Below are positions 12,264 to 24,173 of a DNA stretch of 64,000 nt, piece after piece; the first letter of the stretch is position 1, and every line of letters starts with the position of its first letter. Under the pieces are notes generated by a model, which saw only the letters and a list, made by a program, of their open reading frames with translations, did no database searches and was not told the DNA's origin. Made by a program: the position numbers and the translations under genes. The stretch is from Sipunculus nudus (Eukaryota; Annelida; Sipuncula; Golfingiida; Sipunculidae). The stretch spans positions 23,169,401 to 23,233,400 of the forward strand of contig CM049317.1 of NCBI GenBank assembly GCA_026874595.1. Reading direction: 5' to 3'.

Positions 12264-13134
12264 CAGGGTTGGGGCCAGGTACTAGTGAAAGTACCTAGGT
12301 ACAGGTACAGGTACTTGTGAATTGGCCAAGTACAGGTACAGGTACAGGTACTTGATTTTCACAGAGTACCTTGGTACAGGTACAGGTACTTTGGAAAGTA
12401 CCTAGGTACAGGTACAGGTATATTTATTTGAGGATCACTTCAAAGACGTTTTTACGGCATAAATTCACGTATACAAGTTAACATGCCTTTTTTCTATCAA
12501 ACACTACCAAAGTCATTTGCTAAAGTATATTTTTTAGAACTTATTAACTGTATGGCACCATACATTCACAAAAATGATATGTAAGTGTATTAAAAGTCCA
12601 TTAAGTGCACCAAGTAGTGTATGACACCATACATTCACAGACATGAAATTCAAGTCTACTGAAAGTCCTTTAAGTACACCAAGTACAGTAAGACAGGGAT
12701 TATTCCGAAACCATACTTCACAAACAGGATATTTGTGTACTAAATGTTCATTAAGTGCACCAAGTATAGTATAATCAAATGATTTGCTTAATAAGTGGTT
12801 ACAGCTGATTTCACACATGTGACCATTCTGGAGGTGTGATAACAATTCAGTTCATTAGCAGTTTATCACACTGATGGCTTGCTGATTATTTTACACTACA
12901 GGTAACCAAATTTAATACTAAAAGAGAAAAAAAACTAAAAAAAAACGGAAATTATGAAAAAAAAGTACCTGGAGTACCTTGTACCGGGTACAGGTACTTT
13001 AGTTCCAGGTACAGGTACAGGTACAAGGTACTTCCTACTCATGACTGGCAGGTACAGGTACAGGTACAGGTACTCTGAAATGTGTACCTAGGTACAGGTA
13101 CTGGTACAGGTACAAGTACCTGGCCCCAACCCTG
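12264..13134. mobile_element. hAT-type MITE with GTAC-repeat arms
   Basis: The ends are perfect 20-bp inverted repeats, CAGGGTTGGGGCCAGGTACT (12264-12283 and the complement at 13115-13134), flanked by 8-bp near-identical duplications. CAGGG-type ends and 8-bp duplications are typical of the hAT superfamily. Both arms carry arrays of CAGGTA hexamers (about 12284-12425 and 12965-13114). The 540-bp AT-rich centre has no transposase-like ORF, so the element is non-autonomous. Confidence 0.85.
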
Positions 13135-13409
13135 CCTCCAGCTGATCAGTTCACAGAAAACCTCGGGCCCTCCTCTGGACCGACAAATGACCAGTCTACA
13201 CCATAAAGCGAGCTGGCATAGGAGATTGTACCTTTACTCCCGCGTCTTCCGCATAAATACTGATGCTTACGTCACACATCCTGACTGCTCTTAGCGTCAT
13301 ATCAACCCTCTGGCATTACGACCAGATCACTTGCGCCAGAGTGTCTTTACATCTAAGTCTGAGGAACCCATTATAAGGCCTTTTGAAGATGCAAATATTT
13401 TCGTCATTT

Positions 13410-13840
13410 CTGACAACGCTTCTTGGCCTAAAGATACACTGTCAGTCAATATAAACCGGACCAATCGTTAGCAATTTTTATGTACTTTCTAACAATACCA
13501 AACATAAGCGAGAAAAGTTCCGTTTTCACCCAGCAAATTGCTAAACCCCTCGGCATGTTTGTTGAATTTATGACAGCATGAACACAGGCATGGCGCGCAC
13601 GGGTTACGAGATGCAAGCAGCTTGTAGGCGATACAGGAAATGGAGACGGTGTTTCAGTTTGGGTTGTGAGCTCACATGTATACTATTTTGTTAATTCATT
13701 ATTCTTGGAATAATATTGAGATTGTGGGCCGTTTACCACAATATGAATGCAACCTGATGCAAGACCACTGCGATACATTCCTCGATATCACTTGTGTCAC
13801 GACTCGAGAAGGCTTACCAGCTCAATTATCCGATTGCCTA
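13410..13840 (+). repeat. Dispersed repeat, inverted copy at 55192-55632
   Basis: The sequence from TTTCTGACAACGCTTC to ATCCGATTGCC aligns with the reverse complement of 55192-55632. In one frame both copies read a related peptide (GRLPQY...NLMQDHCD...LSDCLL). It could be a fragment of a transposon; I do not recognise the family. Confidence 0.7.
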
Positions 13841-15240
13841 CTAATTTGGTTTGTCACGGCTAGACTGCTCTTGGCCTATCGCCTTACAGTATTATGCAAC
13901 CTATCGTACAAAGCATTAATACTAAAACAGACACGCCTCTAGACACAAAAGATGGGAAAATCAAGTACTAGTATGCTGGTGCGTTGCCTTTGAAGTCATG
14001 AACAATGTTATTACATGAAACCATCTAGATTAATCCTGACGAATCTGACAAGAGACAATTCTCGTAGGATTACGACTGAACTGAAACCATGCAACATCGA
14101 ATAAAACACCTACGTCCCACGCTAACAAGGTTACATGATACCGCATACCAATATACAACAAATTATAGAAAAAATCATCTGGTTATAATACCATAATAAT
14201 TATAAAATAAACAAGTCACAGTTCTTTGGTGACACTGATCGACCCAGGAGGACTAATGACAAAACCTAAAAAAAGGTCATCATGTCCTGAAAATGGGACT
14301 CAAGACTGCAACATTGGTCAGAAACCCTAATAAATAAGTCGCAGCGGCTGGAAAGGGGGGGGGGGGGGGGGGGGTCCGGACCCAAAATTTTATCTCACCC
14401 CGAACCGCTTCAGGTTCTACAACTGACAGCAGTGCTACACATTGAGCAATAACTAAAATTTGCATTTACAAAAAGAGTGAAAACCATCTAATTCTGATTC
14501 CCAATCAAGAAATTTGATGATTTTAAAAAATTTATAACTGTGTTCCAGCTTTTCTTTATATTTGTTGGCATTACTAAAATATAATTAATTCAGCATCAAT
14601 ACTTGCACCTGTCACTATGGAATAAATCTCGCCTTGTAAAAATAATTTCACAATGATTTGTTATTTGGCAAGGTTTCACTTCCATGTTAATTAATCTGTT
14701 GAGGGCATTTATATTTTCATAAATATAGTAATTTGATATAAAATGAATACAAGAATTGGTACAAGAAAGCCGCGCCATCTGGCGGTATTGAGTGAAATCA
14801 AAAACTTTCGCCTGGTGTGTTACATATTTCAAAGGCGAAATCTATTTCCATTGCGGTTCAAGGGTCAACAGATCACATGACTGTGTTTACAGTTGAGATC
14901 CTCAACTTGACACAGAACATGACAATGAATGGAAGAGATTCAAGTTATCTACAAATCGTTAGCTGTACAGGTGGTCGAGTTGTACACAATCAGTCACAAG
15001 ACCAATTGTTCTGTTTCACTGTTTCCGCCCTGTGGTCCTGGCTGCCTACGACTACGCGGTACCAACTTATGACAGGAAGCGGTAAAATTGTCATATTTCA
15101 TTTTTTGTTTAGATCCACACTAAAGTTTTTAGCTCGGCTGACTCAGGCCACTAGGATGATTATAATATGTCAGTTATGTCTGATGGTACACATTACAGTC
15201 GACCTATCCCATGTCATTATACGTTTCGTCGATTTAGGCG

Positions 15241-15440
15241 GTTAAGCTGACTGAGGGATGGCGCTTTGCCCGTCGCCCGTCCAGCCGTCCTTCTTGAGAT
15301 CCGGTCGTCCGTTGGTAGGGCACAAATCGTAACCGCTGAACCTAGTCCTAGAAACCTGTAACTGAAAATCTAGGGAGGTCAATAAAAAATCTCCTTGGAA
15401 ACCTGAAATTCGGTCACTGTGACCTTTATCTTTGGAGCTA
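15241..15440 (+). repeat. Partial AGCTCAGCTG-family 5' segment
   Basis: Reads AAGCTGACTGAGGGATGGCG, a GTCCGTC-like tract, GGGCACAAATCGTAACCGCT and CTCCTTGGAAACCTGAAATT. These are the first 200 bp of the family without a clean start. It directly precedes the next copy at 15445. Confidence 0.7.
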
Positions 15441-15444
15441 TGCA

Positions 15445-18400
15445 TTTTTAGCTCAGCTGACTATAAGTCATCTGAGCTTTAGTCATGGTCCATTGTCCGT
15501 CGTCCGTCTGTCTTTCCCTCCGTCCGTCCATCTGTCTGTCTGTCTGTCTGTCCGTCTGGATGTCCGTCCGTAAGACTGGCACGTTTCGACACCGTTGGAC
15601 CTACGAATCTGAATTTCGGCATACAGTTAGATGTCCCCATAATCGATCTCCTACCATGCCAAAAATTGGGTCAATAGGACTTCGTTCCTTTGAGATATTA
15701 AGGAAAAACCTCAATTTTTTATTAGAAATCCATTTTCACACTTCAGGACTGCCTAATATCAAAACCACTCATCTGGTTTTCTTCATTTTTACTATAAATA
15801 TTCCTCTATATAGTTCCTATGTACATGCCAGATATGAAGTCAGTATTATATAATTTAAAAAAGTTATGGGCCCAAACATAATGGACTTTGTAAAAAAATC
15901 AGGAAGATATTTGGTCACTTAAGACCAAAAGTGTTAAAGTTAGGGACTTTTTTCCAGTAATACTACTTTAAATTATCAAAATTTAATTGTATACCAAAAA
16001 TTAGATCAAAATCTGTTAAATTTTTTTAAATATTAGCAAAAATATAAAATTGGTACCTTAAATTTTGCCCAACTTAGGCCATGGCACGTTTTTTTCCTGT
16101 AAGTACTGTGGATTTTAATTTTCACACCATGTATATATAAGGATTTAATCTGTTAAAATCTAAAATTTGAAAATAAAAGCTGCAAAATTAGGCTAGTTAT
16201 TGAATTTTTTTGGAGGCTCTTGTTGTATTCCCTTACATTGTCAAGCAGTCCACTTTGATGACTGTAGGTCATTCAGTGCACATCTCTATGCTCCCCAGGC
16301 TGTTGACATAATTTTAGATGTCCCCAAAATCTCCTACCATACCGAAAATTGGGTCATTAGGACTTTGTTCCTTCGAGATATTAAGGAAAAAAAACTCTGT
16401 TTTCCATAAAAAAAAAGCCATTGTTACACTTCAAGGCTGCCTAATATCAAAACCACTCATCTGTTTTTGATCGTATTTAGTATTCACATTCTTTTATACA
16501 TTTTCTATGAACATACCAAAAATTAGGTCAGTATGGGGTATTATTTTGAAGTTATGGGCCAAAACATAATGCAATTTTTTAAAAAATCAGGAAATATATT
16601 TACTCACCTAACATGAGAATTGCTGAACCTAGAGACCTTTTTCAGGAATATAACTTTATTTAATCAAGATTCAATTGTTTACCCAAAATTAAATCTGAAT
16701 TTTGCAAATTTTTCAAGTTATTAGCATAAATAAAAAATCAATACCTTAAATTTTGTCCAACTTTGACACTGTTGATTTAATTTTCCCAGCATATATGCAT
16801 AAGGATTTATTCTTTTAAAATCTGAACTTTCAAAAGAAATTGATTGGAATGAATAGCTTTTATTCATGTTTTCATACACCGTGTCAAGTGTTGTTTACAT
16901 CTAGCCCACCTAGTAGTACAGCCTTCACTTGCATTATGTAACCCACCCCAGGCAGCTTACCTTGGCCCAGCTTGGCAACTACTAGCAGGCTTCCCCTCTG
17001 CCCTGCACTCATCCCCCCAGCTGGTGCATAAACTAGATGAATGTTATAATTTTTCTGTATTTTATTTTATTCTTGGACATGCTACATTTTAGATTTTGTA
17101 TTGAACCACCAGGGTTACAATGATTATTGTGTACATTTAATTGTGTCCACAAAGTGGCGTATTGCTGTGAAAGTGTGGATGTTCATGAGATAAGTAATTC
17201 CTTACTTCAGAAGAGTAAAAACTTCACCAGGTGTGAAATTGACTATTAATTCCAGTAATTAATTAAAAGTGGGATAGTAATAAGCACAATGATATTGTTT
17301 GTCCCTCATTCAACCAACAGTGTGTATAGTTTATTTGAAAAGATATTTTATTTTATCAAATTTACTTTTATTTTATTTTGGTGAATAAAATTAAGCATGT
17401 CCTGAAAACTCCAATGTGCAAAACTTTTTAATAGTGATTCAAGGAATATTCTTGTAGATGCCATGTTGTGGCATTATTTTCTTTTAAAAATCAGTTTAAA
17501 CATTTATGATTTAAAAATAATAAAATATATGTGTATGCATAATATGACCCAATGTTTTTTACTCTGTATATATAATGATTGCAACTTTTGCAACAATTCT
17601 AATATTTTAACTGATATTTTCAGGTTTTTTTAATTAAAAATTTATAAACCTGTAAATAAAAAAATGATTCAGATAAAAACTTCTTAATGGAAAAAGTGGA
17701 TCTGCTTAAAAAAATAGGATTATATATAAACTTAAATGCATTATTCTCTTGAAAGTGAAATAAAGGTATTAGTCCATTCTGTCCACTTGCCTGTCCATCT
17801 GTAAATTTTCGTATGCAACACAGTATCTCAACACTTTTACTGTTTTTCTTCATGACAATCTTGTATTAGTTTGCAATCATATATTTAGAACTTTAATATA
17901 ACCAAGTAGGAGGGCCCCTTTCCTCTTAGCTTTTCATATTCTTATATAAATGAAAAACATTACAAGAGAATATTTCTACATCCACCTTCGTGCTGCCCTC
18001 ACTTTTCCCTTCTCCGAACCCCATCCCAAAGTTAGCCTCAGTAAGCAAGAACAAGATGAATCAGATATATTCATACTTTAATATTTTGTATAACTATTCG
18101 TCCATAGGTACCTATGTACATGCCAGAAATTATGTCAATATTGTGTAATATGTAGACATAGTGGACATCACAATAATGTACCTTGTCAAGACTATATATA
18201 TTAAAGAGATATTGTGTCATACAGTCACATATTCATAAATCACTTCATCAGCATAGTTAATCATAAAATCATATCTGTCAAATTGGTCGCTTGCGGACTA
18301 CCATACACTTTAGATCCTTTCAACAAATAGCCTTATCATCATTCTACTACTGCTTATTACTGCTGTCATTGCATTCATATTTGCTCAAATATATCACAAT

Positions 18401-18633
18401 TTTCAACCCCTCCTAAATAAATTAAAAATTAACCACTTTATTTGACTCTATTAATCCATCAGTCAGGTAATTTCATTTATCATTTACTCACATATTACAT
18501 TACATTCCTTTATAATAGCCCAACATGTACATGATATTCATAAGCTTTATCGACTTGATATAGTATCACAGTGGAGAAACATTTATAGTCCAATCATGAT
18601 CAGCTGAGCCCCGTGACCCATGGGTCCCTTGTT
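15445..18633 (+). mobile_element. Helentron-like element, AGCTCAGCTG family (copy 1)
   Basis: Starts TTTTTAGCTCAGCTGACTAT, with the nearly palindromic TCAGCTGACTATAAGTCATCTGA, then a GTCCGTCTGTCC-rich tract. The right end reads CAGCTGAGCCCCGTGACCC followed by ATGGGTCCCTTG, abutting the next copy. The 5' AGCTCAGCTG and 3' CAGCTGAGC are inverted repeats of unequal offset, with a GACCCATGGGTC hairpin after the 3' one. The body is AT-rich and noncoding and shares long stretches with 41286-48391. The pairing of this start with this end is uncertain because of nesting. Confidence 0.6.
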
Positions 18634-19713
18634 TTTAGCTCAGCTGACTGTAAGTCAACTGAGGTATAGGAATGGCGCTTTGTCCGTCGTCCGTCCAGCC
18701 GTCCGTTAGCAGGGCACAAATCATGACTGCTGGACCTAGAAACTTCTAAGTGAACATCCAGGGAGGTCAATAAAAAATCTCCTTGGAAACCTGATATTAG
18801 GTCACTGCCCCCTATATCCTCCAAGCTATGGGGCTTGAAAGTATCCCCCAGAATAATCAAAAATGTGATACAAAACCTCCAATATCTTGATAATGAATGC
18901 ATGGATTGTCATGAATCTTGCCTTGAATATTGACCATGACTAGTTTTGTCAGTTCCCGAAAAGTGGTGGCATCACCTGTATTTTTGTTATTTTAACTATT
19001 ATTTTAAAATTTTTTTTACTATAAAATGACAACAATCATGTCAGTTTCTTAGCTGTAATTACATCTAGTGTCCCAAAACCTGGTGTGTTAATTGATCACA
19101 AGTGGATGCCCCTGTCTGTCTGTCTGTTTGTCTGTCTGTGTGTCCATCCATCCATCCACACACATTTGTTTCCAGATGATAACTCCTGGTTGTATTGACA
19201 CATGGATTTCAAACTTGACTTACATATGGCCCACCACTAAAGCAAGAACCTATATGATTTTGGGGTCATGAGGTCAAAGGTCAAGGTCACAGGACTCACT
19301 TTTTTAAAAAGATTATGGATGCATTTTAAGCCAAGCTTTTCATCCCAAACTTTCCATTTTGCACATTTAGCTGACTTGCCAGTATGGGGTGAGCATAAAT
19401 GAATTTGGGGTCACATGGTCAAAGTTCGAGGTCACAGGGGCCATCTGTTCACAAATTAGTTTACAGATGATAACTCCAGTTTAGTTTGACATATTGGTTT
19501 CAAACTTTACTTATATATGACTCACCACTAAAGTAAGAATTGTGTGGATTTTGGGGTTATGAGGTCAGAGGTCAAGGTCACAGTACCCACTTATTTAGAA
19601 AGATTGTGGATGCATTTTTAGCTCAGCTGACTGAAAGTCATCTGAGCTATAGCGATCACTCTTTGTCCGTCGTCCGTCTGTCCGTCTGTCCGTCTGTCCG
19701 TCCATTAACCAGG

Positions 19714-21605
19714 CACAAATCGTAACCGCGGGCCTAGAACCTTGTAACTTTGGATTCTGAGAGGTCCATAAAAAATCTCCTTGGAAACCAGAAATTAGGT
19801 CTCTGTTACCCATATCCTTCGAGCTATGTGGCCCCAAAGTACCCCCAGAAAAGTCAAAAATTTCATACAAAAACTTCAATATCTCATTAACTACTTGACT
19901 TATGGTCATGATTTTTGGCATACATATTGATCATGAGATGTTACATCACTTCCTGCAGACTGGTGGCGCCACCTGTATTTTTCGATTTTTTATGAATTTT
20001 TTTCTCTATTTTTGAGACCTTTAAAAATGTGAACATCTGTTAACAAGGCACAAATCATAAAGACTGGACTTAGAATCTTAATTCTTGACACACTGAGAGG
20101 TCCATGAAAAATCTCCTTGGAAACCAGAAATTAGGTCTCTGTTACCCATATCCTTCAAGCTATGGGGCCCCAAAGTACCCCCCAGAATAGTAAAAAATTT
20201 CATACAAAAACTTCAATATTTCAATAACTACATCACTGATGGTCTTCATTTTTGGCATACATATTGATCATGAGATGTTCGATCAGTTCCTGCAGACTGG
20301 TGGCGCCACCTGTACTGTTTGATTTTTTACGATTTTTTCCTCTATTTTTGAGACCTTTGAGGATGCTGTCATCTGTTAGCGTGGCACAAATCGTAATGAC
20401 TGGACCTAGAATCTTCATTTTCGACACACTGAGAGACCTATGAAAAAGTCTCCATGGAAACCAGAAATTAGGTCTCTGTTACCTATATCCTTCGAGCTAT
20501 GGGGCCCAAAATTACCCCCCAGAATAGTCAAAAATTTCATACAAAAACTTCAATATCTCATTAACTACATCACTGATGGTCATAATTTTCGACATACATA
20601 TTGATCATGAGATGTTTCATCAGTTTGTGCAGACTGGTGGCGCCACCTGTATTTTTCAATGTTCACGAATTGTTTTCTCCATTTTTGAGACCTTTAAGGA
20701 TGTAGTTATCTGTCAACAGGGTACAAATCGTAACGACTGGACCTAGAATCTTCGTTCTTGACACACATGGAGACCCATGATAAGTCTCCATGGAAACCTG
20801 AAATTTGGTCTCTGTTACCCATATCCTTTGAGCTATGGCACTCCAAAGTACAGCTCAGAATAATGGAAAATTTGATACAAAAGCTAAAGTATCTGAACAA
20901 CTAATGCAGAGATAACCATAATTATTTGCATGGATATTGATCATGGAGTGTTTCATAAGTTTCTGCAGACTGGTGGCACCACCTGTATTTGTTCGTTTTT
21001 TTTTACGAAATTTTTCTGTATTTTTGAGACCTTAAAAGATATGAACATCTGTTAACAGGGCACAAATCATAAAAACTTGACCAAGAATCTTCATTCTTGA
21101 CACACAGGGAGAACCATGAAAAGTCTCCATGGAAACTTGAAATTAGGTCTCTGTTACCCATATTCTTTAAGCTGTATGGGTCCAAAACCCCCCCCCCCCC
21201 CAGAATAATGGAAAATTTGATACAAAAACTGCAGTATTTCAATAACTACAACACTGATGGTCATGATTTTCGGCATACATATTGATCATGAGCTGTTCCA
21301 TCAGTTTCTGCAGACTGGGTGTGCCACCTCTATTTTTTTTCAAATTTTTACGAATTTTTTTCTTTTTTTTGAGACCTTTAAAGATGTGGTTATCTGTCAA
21401 CAGGGTACAAATCGCAACAACAGGCCCTAGAATCTTCATTCTTGTCATGCAAGGAGGCCCATGAAAGGTGCCTGTGGAAACTTGAAATTAGGTCTCTGTT
21501 ACCCATATCCTTCAAGCTATAGGACTCCGAAGTATCCCTCAGAATAATGGACAATTTGATACAAAAACTGAAGTATCTGAACAACTAATGCAGAGATCAC
21601 CATGA
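19714..21605 (+). repeat. Tandem array, six units of about 338 bp
   Basis: Unit starts (C/T)ACAAATCGTAAC occur at 19714, 20049, 20385, 20722, 21061 and 21406, spacings 335-345 bp. Each unit has a CCTTGGAAACC-like block, GGTCTCTGTTACCCATATCC, a run of C's with AGAATA, TTGATCATGAG and the box GGTGGCGCCACCTG. It is a satellite-like core of the surrounding element. The many short ORFs across it recur with the repeat and are not genes. Confidence 0.9.
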
Positions 21606-21613
21606 TTTTTTGC

Positions 21614-22695
21614 AGAGAGCTCCTCGGAGACTAATGGACCGATTTTTCCCAAACTTACACCTATTATCGGGTCACATGTGAACTGGTGCCTAACCAATTT
21701 GCGTTGACCTCTGACCTTTCCTCTCTATAAACCCTCATATCTCGGGAACCGTTTGACTGATCAGGAAATAAAATTGATACAAATGTAGCCCTTGGATTGC
21801 TTTATAACATACACAAAAAATGGTGGCGCCACCTGTAACCATGTATGCACAGTGTCCATCTGTTCATCTGCCTTGGGTTAAAATCACTCATATCTCTGCA
21901 GTGAATTGACTAATTCACCTGAAATTTGTCATGCGTATACATCCAGGATAGCTATCTTGATTTTATGACAGGTGGCGCCACCTACGTTCACGTTCACGCT
22001 GATGACTCACGTTCACGCTGATGACATCCAAGCTTATATCTTGGGAACCGTTTGACCGATCAGGAAATAAAATTTATACAAATGTAGCCCTTTGATAGCT
22101 CTGTAACATACACAAAAATGGTGGCGCCACCTGTAACAATGTTTGCACAGCGTCTGTCTGTTAGTCTGCCGTGGCCTAAAATCACTCATTTCTCTGTAGT
22201 GGTTCGACATAACTGCCTAAAATTTTGCAGGTTTATACATCGTGGACAGCTTTCTTGATTTTATGACAGGTGGCGCCACCTACATTCTAGTTAACGCTGC
22301 ACACATCCAAGCTCATATCTCAGGAACCATTTGACCGATTGGGCCAAAATTGTGCATGTGTTTAGATCTCACATAGGTCTTTATCATACACAAAACTGGA
22401 GGGGTTACCTGCAAAGATTTTTGCACAGTGTTTGTCTGTTTGTCTGCCATGGGCAAAAATCGCTCATATACATGTAGTGGTTTGACTTTTTTGCCTAAAA
22501 TTTTGCAGGTGTATACAACTTGGACAGCTTTCTGGATTTGTGGTAGGTGGCACAACCTACATACACATTTAGGCTGCAGACATCCATGCTAATATGCAAC
22601 ATACCTCACTCTATTTCCCCTTGCCACTCAATCCATGCCTCACTATCCGATTTTGGCAGATACATGTAGTCACTTGTCGGTTACCCGTATTCTAG
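21614..22695 (+). mobile_element. Second Helitron-like family (GGTGGCGCC core), 5'-truncated copy
   Basis: Begins abruptly at GAGAGCTCCTCGGAGACT, which corresponds to an internal point of the complete copy at 41602. Contains about three 280-bp units (ATATCTYGGGAACC at 21737, 22036 and 22314) and ends with GTAGTCACTTGTCGGTTACC then CGTATTCTAG, the same 3' terminus as the complete copy. Confidence 0.75.
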
Positions 22696-23149
22696 TTTTA
22701 AAAGTTTACACATTTTTCTCTATTTTTGAGATATATAAATACAGACTAAATCTTTGCCTGTTGGTTAATCTGTTTGATGCTTCAGTTGAATAGGTATATA
22801 CTACCATTCTAATGATAAAATTTCCTTTTGCGAATCACTTCCCAGTCAGCTGAGCGTCATGACCCATGGGTCACTTGTTAGCCAAACTTTTCATCTCAAT
22901 CCTTCCATCATCAACATGTGGTGCACCTGCCAATAGGGGAAGTTTCCTTTTGATTTTAGGGTCATAAGGTGTAAGGTTAAGGTCACAGGGCCCATCAATT
23001 CACAAATTAGTTTATGGATGAAAACACCAGTTTGGGTAGACAGGTTGGCTTCAAACTGATCACAGGATCAGTATTTTGGAAAACCTCATAAACATATATC
23101 CTTATAGACAAATGCAGCTGAGCTTCGAGACCCATGGGTCCCTAGTTTT

Positions 23150-24173
23150 ATAACAAATTAAAGAAAAATTTATGGAAAAGGAATTTGTTAGTTGATGAGT
23201 AACAGAAAATTAACTTGCAGTTACTGATGATGTAAGAATCTTGTATGGATGGATAGAATATCAATGTCAATGTTATTCCAAATAACACCATGCAGTCACC
23301 TATGGTATTTTTCAGTGAAATTTTAATGATAAAAAAAATAAATCATATTATTCATTATTAATCATTAGGGATCATATGAAGGAAATTAATGATAGACAAA
23401 GATGCAGTTGATAATATTAATCTAGATTCCTACTGTGTCTAGTGTGTAGATTGATGTGAAAGTAGTCCAAAGTGAATATATTACATTTATTTTTTTTAAT
23501 ATAAATAAAAGCCATAAAACCAGGTACTTATGATCATTATTTAAATTTGTGAATTTTGTATATTCTGGATTCTCAACATCTTTGTTTGGCTAAAACTGAA
23601 TCAATACTAGACATGGTGCGAATGCTTTGCAAATGTATTTGAATACGAAATTTGAATATGAATATGTACTGCATTAAAAAATTTTATTGCATAAGAATGG
23701 GAATTCAGGTAAAAATGAAAGTATTTGAATACCAGTGCAGATACTTTCAAAATGTATTCATGAATGCATTCATGAATATATTCTATAATATTATTTCAAT
23801 AATCATTTCAGTTATATTTTATTTTAAAAAATCATATGATTTTCTTATTTTTTTAATAAACATTATATTGGCACAATATTTGTTATTAAATTTTAATAAA
23901 TAGTTGAACTCTTTTATTATATGTGTTGCTTATGGGTTATATGGTCAAGTCAAAAACTGTGTGACAATAGCACTCCATTTGTTAATAAAATAAATGAAAC
24001 AATCATCTTCCCTGTCTCCAAAGATACCATCAAAATCATACATAAGCTAAACACCAACAACTCATAATAAAGCGTATATTTATTACCACACAAAACAAGC
24101 ATGTGCCTCTTTCCCAAATCATTTTTTTTATCATATATAACAGCTGAGCGCCGTGACCCATGGGTCCCTTGTT
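23150..24173 (+). mobile_element. 3' part of an AGCTCAGCTG-family element
   Basis: From AACAAATTAAAG to the terminal CAGCTGAGCGCCGTGACCC and ATGGGTCCCTTG it parallels 44627-45540 plus 47966-48056, which differ only by small changes and by the insertion at 45540. The 5' half may be the sequence starting at 15445, displaced by the insertions between them. Confidence 0.7.

Larger units (their letters stand above)
13135..15444. other. Intergenic with one repeat shared with 55 kb
   Basis: Contains a dispersed repeat (13410-13840), a poly-G tract near 14356 in a degenerate CCAGGAGGACTAATGA-containing repeat (about 14235-14410), and partial AGCTCAGCTG-like starts near 15131 and 15245. No gene is supported. 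Confidence 0.45.
19611..22878 (+). mobile_element. Helentron-like element nested inside copy 2
   Basis: Left junction GATGCATTTTTAGCTCAGC, right junction GGGTCACTTGTTAGCCAAAC. The uninterrupted counterpart at 19317-19345 reads GGATGCATTTTAAGCCAAGC, so the insertion point lies in the T/A stretch between the two. The 3' end has CAGCTGAGCG and a perfect 14-bp palindrome, TGACCCATGGGTCA (22860-22873). It contains six 338-bp units and a second inserted family at 21614-22695. Confidence 0.75.
18634..23147 (+). mobile_element. Helentron-like element, AGCTCAGCTG family (copy 2, host of a nested copy)
   Basis: Starts TTTTTAGCTCAGCTGACTGT directly after the 3' end of copy 1 and ends CAGCTGAGCTTCGAGACCCA then TGGGTCCCTAG near 23147. 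The region 19140-19615 and its continuation at 22881-23110 are AGGTCA-rich units, split by the nested copy at about 19611-22878. No protein-coding capacity is visible. Confidence 0.65.

Noticed and set aside
14817-15245. 142-codon open frame on the plus strand
   Set aside because: No recognisable domain, biased composition or splice context, and its 3' third overlaps a degenerate AGCTCAGCTG-type repeat start. Most likely a chance frame.
19595-21584. Series of short minus-strand ORFs with similar peptides (MGNRDLISGF..., SFCIKFSIIL...)
   Set aside because: They recur with the 338-bp tandem units and are broken at unit-specific positions, so they reflect the repeat, not a gene family.
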